From Deltaproteobacteria bacterium (GTDB lineage: Bacteria; Desulfobacterota; Desulfobacteria; Desulfobacterales; ETH-SRB1): a DNA stretch of 10,295 nt. How positions within the stretch are numbered: the stretch's first letter is position 1; each line of letters begins with the position of its first letter. The translations under genes were made by a program, and so were the position numbers. The stretch lies in assembly GCA_019314185.1 (NCBI GenBank), contig JAFCZU010000080.1:1-10295 (forward strand). Direction: 5' to 3'. Positions 1-5,843 of the stretch are shown here, piece after piece. The notes under the pieces are model-generated. The model was not told the DNA's origin, searched no databases, and saw only the letters and a program-made list of their open reading frames with translations.

Positions 1-407
1 CCGGCAATATCGGAGCCGTTGATTTGCAGGAGACGGCCTTTGAGCTTGAAAAAGCAAGCAGGAAAGGATCTGCAAATCCACCTGAAAAAAACCTGGTTGA
101 TAATATGGTGACGGTGCTGAGCCAGGTGCTGGAATCTTTACAGACTTTTGCAGATGCGGAAAAGGGTGAGTTGCCGGGTGTTAAAGCAGAGACTGTTGAT
201 CCGGCACAGGTTATACCCTTGTTGAAACAGCTTGCCGATGCTCTTGAGCTTGCCGATCCTGAAGAGATAGACATTCATTTTAAAGCTGTTAAGGGATGTT
301 TGGACTTTTCAACACTCAAGGAGCTTGAAATTAGATTAAATAATTATGACTATGACAATGCTTTGAAAAGCCTGCAAGAGATTGCGGTAAAGATGGGTGG
401 GTTTTAG
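1..407 (+). CDS. C-terminal end of an HPt-domain protein, probably a hybrid sensor histidine kinase (5' partial)
   Basis: The reading frame is open from the left edge (first full codon at base 3) and stops with TAG at 405-407, so the gene begins outside the window. The first visible residues, GNIGAVDLQETAFELEKA, match the segment just after the phospho-accepting His of HPt domains (usual pattern HxLKGxAGNIGA...L...A..LE.A); the His itself would be a few codons upstream. The rest is predicted helical, with a later FSTLKELEIRLNNYDYDNAL segment that fits the terminal HPt helices, where a 'YDYDxAL' motif is common. HPt domains relay phosphate between receiver domains in multistep phosphorelays, and at a C-terminus they usually end large hybrid kinases. 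The kinase and receiver parts are not visible, so the signal sensed is unknown. A TTG at 24 is not a credible start because homology continues upstream of it. Confidence 0.8.
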   Translation, partial: GNIGAVDLQETAFELEKASRKGSANPPEKNLVDNMVTVLSQVLESLQTFADAEKGELPGVKAETVDPAQVIPLLKQLADALELADPEEIDIHFKAVKGCLDFSTLKELEIRLNNYDYDNALKSLQEIAVKMGGF

Positions 408-480
408 TTGCTTAAAATTGTTTAGTGTCATATTTTCTGCTGCTTGCTGTGGGGGAGATTTATATGCCAATCCTTTTTTG

Positions 481-509
481 TTGATTATCCTGTTGATAGG
501 TGATATAAG
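481..509 (+). promoter_or_regulatory. Candidate sigma-70 promoter upstream of carD
   Basis: TTGATT (481-486) and TATAAG (504-509) are separated by exactly 17 bases, close to the TTGACA/TATAAT consensus (4/6 and 5/6 matches). Transcription would start near 516 and leave a leader of about 95 bases before carD. The 408-610 spacer contains no gene that I can see. The call rests on motif similarity alone in AT-rich DNA. Confidence 0.35.
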
Positions 510-520
510 AAAAAATTAGT

Positions 521-540
521 AATGATAACTAATGATAACT
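521..540 (+). repeat. Tandem duplication of a 10-mer in the carD leader
   Basis: AATGATAACT occurs twice in direct succession and is followed by a partial third unit (GATGG). It lies just downstream of the candidate promoter and so would be in the 5' leader of carD. It may be a slipped-strand duplication or a tandem binding site; nothing in the sequence decides between these. Confidence 0.6.
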
Positions 541-610
541 GATGGTTTTAAGGAATTGTTTTTTAACCGATTAAACACATTTTAAACAGATTAATGGATT
601 AGTTCGTATT

Positions 611-1171
611 ATGAAGCATATTGGTTTGAATAAAAAAAATGCAGGCAAGATTGAAAATGCTGAGCAAAAGAAAAATCGAAAATTTAAAGTAGGCGATCTT
701 GCTGTTTATCCTGCTCATGGAGTCGGGCGGATTGAAGCAATTGAAAGCAGAGTTGTAAATGAAGAGGAACATGATTTTTATATAATGAAGGTTCTTGAGA
801 ATGGCATGGTTATTATGATTCCTACATGGAATGTTGAATCGGTCAGACTTAGAAACGTGATAAGCGAGAAGGAGATTCCAAAGGTATACGACGTAATAAA
901 AAAAGATAGAGACTCTCAAATCGATAACCAGACTTGGAATCGGCGTTATAGAGAATATATGGACAAAATTAAAACAGGATCAATTTATGACGTTGCAGAA
1001 GTATTTAGAGATCTTTATTACCTGAAATTTACAAAGGATCTTTCTTTTGGAGAACACAAGCTTTTTGATACTGCTACTTCGCTGTTGCTACGTGAACTGT
1101 CTATCGCAAGGAATACTGACGAAGAGACAATCATGTCAGAAATCGAGGCTCTATTCGAAAACCCCGAATAA
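611..1171 (+). CDS. carD: CarD/CdnL family RNA polymerase-binding transcription factor
   Basis: CarD/CdnL proteins bind the RNA polymerase beta subunit and stabilise open promoter complexes, notably at rRNA promoters. The 186-residue product begins with a basic Lys/Asn-rich tail of about 23 residues. The RNAP-interacting Tudor-like domain follows (about 24-82): FKVGDLAVYPAHGVGRIEAI, then MIPTWNVESVRLRNVIS. A helical C-terminal domain (about 100-186) contains WNRRYREYMDKIKTG, DLSFGEHKLFDTA and LLRELSIA. Trp109 in that block should be the conserved tryptophan that wedges into the upstream edge of the transcription bubble. The start is the first ATG in the frame and no other Met precedes the domain; the Shine-Dalgarno is weak (GGAT about 12 bases upstream). 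The pseudouridine synthase frame opens just downstream. Family assignment is very secure; the regulon cannot be read from sequence. Confidence 0.95.
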   Translation: MKHIGLNKKNAGKIENAEQKKNRKFKVGDLAVYPAHGVGRIEAIESRVVNEEEHDFYIMKVLENGMVIMIPTWNVESVRLRNVISEKEIPKVYDVIKKDRDSQIDNQTWNRRYREYMDKIKTGSIYDVAEVFRDLYYLKFTKDLSFGEHKLFDTATSLLLRELSIARNTDEETIMSEIEALFENPE

Positions 1172-1188
1172 ATAATTTCCCCGCAGTT

Positions 1189-2160
1189 CTGCCGAGAGGC
1201 GCTTTTACCTTTTATGTCGATGAACACGAATCCGGCAGTCGTCTGGATGTTGTGGCAGCATCCCACATTTCTAATTGTTCGCGATCCTTTTCAGCAAGTC
1301 TTATCCGCAAAGGAAAAATACTGGTTCAGGGAGCTGTTAAGAAGGCCGGATATCATGTTAAAACAGGTGATGAGATCAGCGGAACTATTTCGCATCCAGA
1401 ACCGGTTTTGTCTGAACCGGAGCCTATTGAAATCGATATAATATATGAAGACAAATATCTAATTGTGATAAATAAACAGCCCGGTCTTGTTGTTCATCCA
1501 GCGCCAGGTCACTATACAGGAACATTAGTAAATGCGCTGCTTTATCATTGTAAAGAGCTTGATTGTCCGCTTGATTATCCGGGGGAAAAATTAAGGCCGG
1601 GGATTGTGCACAGGCTTGATAAAGATACATCAGGGACCATGGTTGTTGCAAAAAATGAAGTTGTTCATAATAGTCTTGCTGCTCAATTCAAGGATAGAAA
1701 GATAAAAAAGGAGTATTTAGCTCTTGTTTGCGGAGAAATGGAATCTGAATCAGGAATAATTTCACTTCCTGTTGGAAGGCATCCTGTTGAGAGAAAGAAG
1801 ATGTCAACAATCAGCCGAAAAGGACGTTCAGCCGAGACTTTGTGGAAAGTAAAGGAACGCTTCAAAAATTTTACATTGCTGGAAATTCGTTTAAAGACAG
1901 GACGTACACACCAGATTCGGGTACATTGCACTGCCATACATCATCCTGTGTTAGGTGATTTAGTATATTGCAAGCGAAGAAGGGCTGGGAAAGCATCAGA
2001 GGCTGTACCTGATTTTATTAAAGAGGTTCCAAGACAGATGCTTCATGCATGGCGGTTGGAGCTGATTCATCCTGTTACAGAGAAAATAATGTCATTTGTG
2101 TCTCCTGTGCCGGATGATATGGAAAATGTAATTAAGGAATTAAGGAAGTTAGCGCATTGA
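1189..2160 (+). CDS. rluD: RluD-type ribosomal large subunit pseudouridine synthase (RluA family, with S4 domain)
   Basis: The product isomerises uridines in RNA; E. coli RluD acts on helix 69 of 23S rRNA. An N-terminal S4 RNA-binding domain (SGSRLDVVAASHIS...SLIRKGKILVQG, then KTGDEI) precedes the catalytic domain with IVINKQPGLVVHPAPGH, the signature HRLDKDTSG, KKEYLALVCG and KTGRTHQIRVH. The catalytic Asp of HRLD is at 1618-1620. Counted from CTG 1189 it is residue 144 and the protein is 323 residues, close to E. coli RluD (Asp139). The start is a problem. In this frame there is no ATG, GTG or TTG between the stop at 1117-1119 and GTG 1252, and starting at 1252 would cut into the S4 domain. 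I chose CTG 1189, which gives (M)PRGAFTFYVDEHESG; this is tentative. ATG 1214 is in another frame. Assignment to RluD rather than another RluA-family enzyme is likely but not proven. Confidence 0.88.
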   Translation: MPRGAFTFYVDEHESGSRLDVVAASHISNCSRSFSASLIRKGKILVQGAVKKAGYHVKTGDEISGTISHPEPVLSEPEPIEIDIIYEDKYLIVINKQPGLVVHPAPGHYTGTLVNALLYHCKELDCPLDYPGEKLRPGIVHRLDKDTSGTMVVAKNEVVHNSLAAQFKDRKIKKEYLALVCGEMESESGIISLPVGRHPVERKKMSTISRKGRSAETLWKVKERFKNFTLLEIRLKTGRTHQIRVHCTAIHHPVLGDLVYCKRRRAGKASEAVPDFIKEVPRQMLHAWRLELIHPVTEKIMSFVSPVPDDMENVIKELRKLAH

Positions 2161-2211
2161 AAATTTGGCTGTTTTTGTTGAGATATCGCTAATTTGAAAA
2201 AGCATTATTTA

Positions 2212-2367
2212 AATATCGAATGTCGAACAAGAAATTTCGAATGATGAAGTGTGGAATCGCTACGCTCCAAGCGTCGCCCACGGCTATGCCCCGGCAAGCT
2301 ATCTTTTTAAATAGTAAAAATGATAGAATACCTTACTTCGACATTCATAATTCTTTGTTCGATATTC
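2212..2367. repeat. Imperfect inverted-repeat element between convergent genes (MITE/REP-like)
   Basis: The left arm (about 2212-2257) and the reverse complement of the right arm (about 2325-2367) read as the same sentence with small changes: ATATCGAA, then CAA-GAATT, then GAATG-(T)-GAAGT, then GG-AT. The left arm carries an extra TGTCGAA after ATATCGAA. The roughly 65-base centre is unrelated to the arms. Together they would form a long interrupted hairpin. The element fills most of the 278-base spacer 2161-2438 between the 3' ends of rluD and the radical SAM gene, where insertion would be harmless. No transposase is present. I believe similar sequences recur in Desulfobacterales genomes, but that is recollection, not a search. 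Confidence 0.7.
2283..2308 (+). terminator. Possible intrinsic terminator after rluD
   Basis: GCTATGCC (2283-2290) can pair with GGCAAGC (2293-2299) around a small loop with one bulged A, and TTTTT follows at 2304-2308. It lies 120 bases after the rluD stop, inside the inverted-repeat element, so it may be incidental. The stem is short. Confidence 0.3.
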
Positions 2368-2401
2368 TGCGGTTCAAAACAAATCCGTAAGTTTGAATTC
2401 G

Positions 2402-2424
2402 TTTTAAAAAAGCTAAAGTGTTAC
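2402..2424 (+). repeat. 23-base dispersed repeat, copy 1 (partner at 5738-5760, opposite strand)
   Basis: Read on the + strand this is TTTTAAAA, one variable base, then AGCTAAAGTGTTAC. The minus strand of 5738-5760 matches it at 22 of 23 positions. Weaker similarity extends further: an AAATCCxTAA block precedes both copies and an AAATTAA block follows both. This copy lies 14 bases beyond the 3' end of the radical SAM gene and points antisense to it. The two copies may be remnants of a longer element or a shared binding site. Confidence 0.55.
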
Positions 2425-2438
2425 AAAAAATTAAGGAA

Positions 2439-4172
2439 TTAATCCTCCCTTTCACACACCCCGCATATATCGCATGAGTTCATTTTGCATGGAGAAGAGG
2501 TCTTGGCTTGTAAAGCTCTTTTGTATTCTTGTATCAGAAAAGTTTTTTTAATTCCGTGGTTTATAAAGTCCCATGGGAGTAGTTCATCAAAAGATCGTTC
2601 CCTTAAAACATAGAATTTATGGTTTAAATCGGTTTCTTTTAAGGTTTTAGCCCAGTTTCCATTATTTAAGCTGGCTAAAGATAATATGCTGGCAACCCTG
2701 CGATCACCGCGGGATAAGAGATCCTGAATATAAGCCTGGCGGGGGACATCTGCTTTTACACGGATATTTGGAACATTTTTTAATTCCTTTCTTATCATCT
2801 GTATCTTTTTTTTTAGTGTTGGAACATCTTCCATTGCTACCCATTGAAAAGGAGTAAAAGGTTTTGGAACAAATGAATTAAGGCTAACCGTTATTTCTCC
2901 AATATGTTTTTTAATTCTGCTCGACTTGAGGAAATTGTCTTTTATCTGCTTGCACAATTTCACAATTGCTTCGACATCATCCATTGTTTCTGTAGGCAGA
3001 CCTATCATAAAATAAAGTTTTAAATTTGGAATGCCATTTAAAACAAGGATTTCAGCGGCATTAAGCACATCTTCTTCTGTTATGCCCTTGTTGATTACCT
3101 TCCGCATTCGTTTTGAGCCCGCATCAGGCGCAATAGTTGCGGTTTTAACTTTGCTTTGCCTGAGTACGGATATTAGTTCCGGAGTAAGAGCGTCTGCTCT
3201 GAATGAGCTGAAGGATATTCTGATATCCATGTTATAAGCCTGAGAGCATAGTTCTATGATATCAGGAAAATCCGAAACAGCGGCTCCCACAAGTCCGATC
3301 TTGTCAGTTAGCAGAGTTCCCTGTTCCAGACATTTTTTGAGGAGAGAAAGGGACCTGAATCTTGGAGGTCTATAAATGTATCCGGCGGTGCAAAACCTGC
3401 ATCCGTGTGTACACCCCCTGCCTACTTCGATTAAAAATGTTTCTTTGAATGTTGTATGAGGAGTTAATATGGAACTGCATGTGGAAAGATGGGAAATGTC
3501 TTTTACGTAAATTCTCTTTATTTTATCTGGAACATCACATACAGGTTTAAAGGAGCAAATAGTGCCGTCCGGATTGTAGGTCGTATGATAAAAGGATGGA
3601 ACATATACGCCTTGAATTTTTCTTGCGAGGGTTTTTAACAGCGACTCTTTATCTGTATTTGAAAAATCTGGCGGCAGTGCGCTGAAAAGTTTCGGGAAAA
3701 TCCCTTCTGCCTCCCCTATCAGAAAACAATCTATAAATGAAGCAATAGGCTCAGGATTTAAAAAACAGGCTACACCACCCGCAACAACAAGTGGGTGATG
3801 ATTTTTTCTATCGCATGAGCGCTGAGGAAGTCCAGCTTTTGACAGGATTGTCAGAAGATTAAGGTAGTCGTTTTCAAATGAAATTGAAAAAGCGATTATG
3901 TCAAAGTCGGAAATTGGCCTGCCCGATTCTATTGTGGTAATATTAGTTGATGCACGCCGGTTTTTTTCAGGCAGGAATGACCTTTCGCATAAAACGTGAT
4001 TTATATCGTTTAACAGATGATATACTGTCTGAAAACCAAGATTGGACATTCCAACATGATATGTGTTGGGATACACAAGAGCTATCTTAATATGCCCTGC
4101 CCAGTTTTTTCTTATTGCTCCGATTTCTGATTCAGCAAAGCTTTTATGTATTTTGTCTGTTTTCCATGTCAT
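2439..4172 (-). CDS. Radical SAM protein (YgiQ/TIGR03960-like), last gene after ftsZ
   Basis: The protein binds a 4Fe-4S cluster and S-adenosylmethionine through CTHGCRFC (residues 254, 258, 261 of the 577-residue form), preceded by FLIEVGRG and followed by a typical radical SAM barrel (LYFMIGLPTET; SLNSFVPKPFTPFQW). The N-terminal part (IALVYPNTYHVGMSNLGFQTVYHLLN; PLVVAGGVACFLNPEP; FLIGEAEG) resembles the B12-binding-like domain of the uncharacterised TIGR03960 group. The extreme C-terminus is Cys-rich (CKMNSCDICGVC), perhaps a second metal site. No substrate is known for this group. The frame can be extended to ATG 4238 or 4262, but those codons fall inside a repeat element, so the added residues (such as KRLFTKPSIN) look like translated repeat. 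ATG 4172 gives MTWKTDKIHKSF, after which family similarity begins. Neither start has a clear Shine-Dalgarno. Family is secure, start and function are not. Confidence 0.85.
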   Translation of the reverse strand: MTWKTDKIHKSFAESEIGAIRKNWAGHIKIALVYPNTYHVGMSNLGFQTVYHLLNDINHVLCERSFLPEKNRRASTNITTIESGRPISDFDIIAFSISFENDYLNLLTILSKAGLPQRSCDRKNHHPLVVAGGVACFLNPEPIASFIDCFLIGEAEGIFPKLFSALPPDFSNTDKESLLKTLARKIQGVYVPSFYHTTYNPDGTICSFKPVCDVPDKIKRIYVKDISHLSTCSSILTPHTTFKETFLIEVGRGCTHGCRFCTAGYIYRPPRFRSLSLLKKCLEQGTLLTDKIGLVGAAVSDFPDIIELCSQAYNMDIRISFSSFRADALTPELISVLRQSKVKTATIAPDAGSKRMRKVINKGITEEDVLNAAEILVLNGIPNLKLYFMIGLPTETMDDVEAIVKLCKQIKDNFLKSSRIKKHIGEITVSLNSFVPKPFTPFQWVAMEDVPTLKKKIQMIRKELKNVPNIRVKADVPRQAYIQDLLSRGDRRVASILSLASLNNGNWAKTLKETDLNHKFYVLRERSFDELLPWDFINHGIKKTFLIQEYKRALQAKTSSPCKMNSCDICGVCERED

Positions 4173-4197
4173 TTGTTTTATGTGGTGTCCATTGATT

Positions 4198-4296
4198 GAC
4201 GGTTTCGTAAAAAGTCTTTTGTGAATGGCTTTGAACATTTCAATTGCGCCCAAAATGATCATGAAGTGAACAAAATCGACTTTTTACGAATTCATC
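4198..4296. repeat. Inverted-repeat element, copy 1, at the 5' end of the radical SAM gene
   Basis: The left arm GACGGTTTCGTAAAAAGTC (4198-4216 region) and the reverse complement of the right arm, GATGAATTCGTAAAAAGTC (4278-4296), match at 16 of 19 positions, with TTCGTAAAAAGTC identical. The same arms in the same orientation recur at 8861-9003, but the interior sequence differs completely. Conserved ends with variable contents suggest a non-autonomous palindromic element. The left arm falls within the extended radical SAM reading frame. Confidence 0.8.
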
Positions 4297-4384
4297 TTGA
4301 TTGGTTTAAAACACTATTTCTGGTGGCGGTATCATAAAAAGGTTTTACCGTTGTAGAAATTAGTTAGTTATAATTGTCTAAAAT

Positions 4385-4493
4385 GCCTAAAGTTAAGGTA
4401 TTCTGTCAATTATATAAAATAAGCGAAACTATCTGCCTGCCTCACCTGAAGACGAAGCCAATGGCGGGCAGGAGTGATTCCATAACTTTAGGC
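4385..4493. repeat. Nested palindromic element downstream of ftsZ
   Basis: The outer arms GCCTAAAGTTAAGG (4385-4398) and CCATAACTTTAGGC (4480-4493) are inverted repeats with one mismatch in 14. Nested inside are CTGCCTGCC (4433-4441) and GGCGGGCAG (near 4463-4471), which pair with one mismatch and enclose CTCACCTGAAGACGAAGCC. The whole could fold into a two-tier hairpin. It starts about 30 bases after the ftsZ stop and so would be in the ftsZ 3' region. No U-tract follows on the minus strand, so it is not a classical terminator, though a strong GC stem could protect the ftsZ transcript. The spacer 4297-4522 contains no gene. Confidence 0.65.
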
Positions 4494-4522
4494 CCTCAAA
4501 ACAGGATTTGTATTGCAAGAAA

Positions 4523-5686
4523 TCAATCTGCTTTTTTTCTTAAAAATGTGGGGATGTCAAGATCGTTGTTATCGATTACTATCCCTTTATATCCTTTGTA
4601 AACAGCTCCGGCACATTCATTAACAGCTTCTTGCCTTCGGATAAATGTAGGTTCGTCATAGTTTACTGCATTTCGCAGATCAGCAGGCGTGATGTCTCTG
4701 ACTTTGCCTCTTAGTCCATGACTATAGACATTACCATTACCTATGCCGGTTGCAATTACGGTTACGCTCATTTCATCTTCAAGGTTGTCATCTATAACAG
4801 CTCCCCAGATGATTTCCGCATCTTCACCAACCTCATTATGTATACGTTCTGATGCTTCCGACATCTCATCCATTGTCAGGCTGCTGGAACATGTAATATT
4901 CATTAAAACAGCCTTGGCTCCGGCAATCGAAATATCTTCCAGAAGAGGATGTGAAATGGCTCGTTCGGCAGCCTCGGTTGCCCTGTTTTCTCCACTTGCT
5001 ATACCTATGCCCATAATAGCCTGACCAGCTCTTGACATTGTAGTTCTTATGTCGGCAAAATCAAGATTGACGAGACCAGGCATCATTATTAGATCTGTAA
5101 TCCCTTTTACTGAATGGAGCAGGACTTCATCAGCTTTCTTGAACATATCGATCATTTTTTCGTTTTTGGCTGCAAGCCCTCTTAACCTGTCATTAGGTAT
5201 AGTGATTACGGTGTCGGCAACCTCTTTTAATGCGTCAATACCTTCTTCCGCCTGTTTGTTCCGCTTTGAGCCTTCAAATGAAAAAGGCTTTGAAACTACC
5301 GCAACTGTCAGAGCTCCCATGTCCTTACAAATTTCAGCTATTACTGACGCTGCTCCGGTGCCGGTTCCGCCGCCAAATCCTGCTGTAATAAATACCATGT
5401 GACTGTTTTCAAGGGAATTTCTTATTGCTTCCGTACTTTCAAGGGCGGCTTCCCGTCCGACTTGAGGATTAGCTCCGGCGCCTAATCCTTCTGTAAGCTT
5501 ATCACCTATCTGAATTTTGACAGGCGCTTTGGAGATTTCAAGAGCCTGGGAATCTGTATTGACTGCTATAAATTTTACACCCTGAAGCCCGGAATCTATC
5601 ATATTGTTTATAGCATTTCCACCGGCTCCTCCAACGCCAATCACCTTAATTTTTGCAGATTTGTCATTTTCAACATAGGTAAACAT
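4523..5686 (-). CDS. ftsZ: Cell division protein FtsZ
   Basis: FtsZ is the tubulin-like GTPase that polymerises at midcell and recruits the divisome. The 387-residue product has a short N-terminal tail, the nucleotide-binding domain with GVGGAGGNAINNM (18-29), AVNTDSQAL, and the tubulin signature GGGTGTG (105-111), the NDRL segment (165-168), and the catalytic T7 loop NLDFADIRTTM (207-217). A C-terminal domain and a linker of about 60 residues follow. The tail DLDIPTFLRKKAD is the conserved peptide that binds FtsA and other tethers. The start is ATG 5686, backed by a strong AGGAGG six bases upstream. The length is normal and all key residues are present. It is separated from ftsA by a 157-base spacer containing a candidate terminator and repeats, which suggests ftsZ has some transcription of its own. 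Confidence 0.98.
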   Translation of the reverse strand: MFTYVENDKSAKIKVIGVGGAGGNAINNMIDSGLQGVKFIAVNTDSQALEISKAPVKIQIGDKLTEGLGAGANPQVGREAALESTEAIRNSLENSHMVFITAGFGGGTGTGAASVIAEICKDMGALTVAVVSKPFSFEGSKRNKQAEEGIDALKEVADTVITIPNDRLRGLAAKNEKMIDMFKKADEVLLHSVKGITDLIMMPGLVNLDFADIRTTMSRAGQAIMGIGIASGENRATEAAERAISHPLLEDISIAGAKAVLMNITCSSSLTMDEMSEASERIHNEVGEDAEIIWGAVIDDNLEDEMSVTVIATGIGNGNVYSHGLRGKVRDITPADLRNAVNYDEPTFIRRQEAVNECAGAVYKGYKGIVIDNNDLDIPTFLRKKAD

Positions 5687-5692
5687 AATTTT

Positions 5693-5698
5693 CCTCCT
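5693..5698 (-). promoter_or_regulatory. Ribosome binding site of ftsZ
   Basis: AGGAGG on the minus strand with a six-base spacer (AAAATT) to ATG 5686. It is a near-perfect Shine-Dalgarno and fixes the ftsZ start. Confidence 0.85.
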
Positions 5699-5737
5699 GT
5701 TTATTTGCAGGTTTTGTGTTAATGTTATTAATTTAGG

Positions 5738-5760
5738 GTAACACTTTAGCTGTTTTAAAA
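5738..5760 (-). repeat. 23-base dispersed repeat, copy 2, in the ftsA-ftsZ spacer
   Basis: On the minus strand it reads TTTTAAAAC then AGCTAAAGTGTTAC, differing at one base from 2402-2424 on the + strand. It lies 51 bases upstream of the ftsZ start codon and is oriented with ftsZ. GTGTTA within the spacer also forms a short inverted repeat with TAACAC (5716-5721 and 5739-5744). It could be part of the ftsZ promoter or operator region or a fragment of an element; I see no convincing -35/-10 pair around it. Confidence 0.5.
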
Positions 5761-5781
5761 TTTGTTAAGGATTTTTTTTGA

Positions 5782-5809
5782 CCTTTGCATCCTTCGTGTT
5801 TTCCGTGGT
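5782..5809. repeat. CACGGA/CACGAAGGA-type dispersed motif in the ftsA-ftsZ spacer
   Basis: The minus strand reads ACCACGGAAAACACGAAGG followed by ATGCAAAGG, a loose tandem of roughly 9-base units (CACGGAAAA, CACGAAGGA, TGCAAAGG). I recall very similar strings in spacers of many environmental proteobacteria, but cannot verify this here. It is noncoding and unlike the flanking genes. Confidence 0.4.
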
Positions 5810-5838
5810 AAAAAAATATCGCTGTGAGCGCCTCAGAG
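5810..5838 (-). terminator. Possible intrinsic terminator/attenuator between ftsA and ftsZ
   Basis: On the minus strand CTCTGAG and CTCACAG pair around a GCG loop (5822-5838, one C-C mismatch), and a run of seven T follows at 5816-5810. It begins five bases after the ftsA stop codon. The stem is modest, so termination would probably be partial, uncoupling ftsA from ftsZ levels. Confidence 0.4.
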
Positions 5839-5843
5839 TTTTA

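Noticed and set aside
599..919. Minus-strand reading frame opposite carD
   Set aside because: It is antisense to the clearly conserved CarD domain and encodes an AT-biased, Phe/Asn-rich peptide with no recognisable feature.
1214..1441. ATG 1214 as the start of the pseudouridine synthase
   Set aside because: It has a purine-rich GAGAGG upstream but is in a different frame from the S4 and catalytic domains, and its own reading frame (MSMNTNPAVV...) shows no family similarity.
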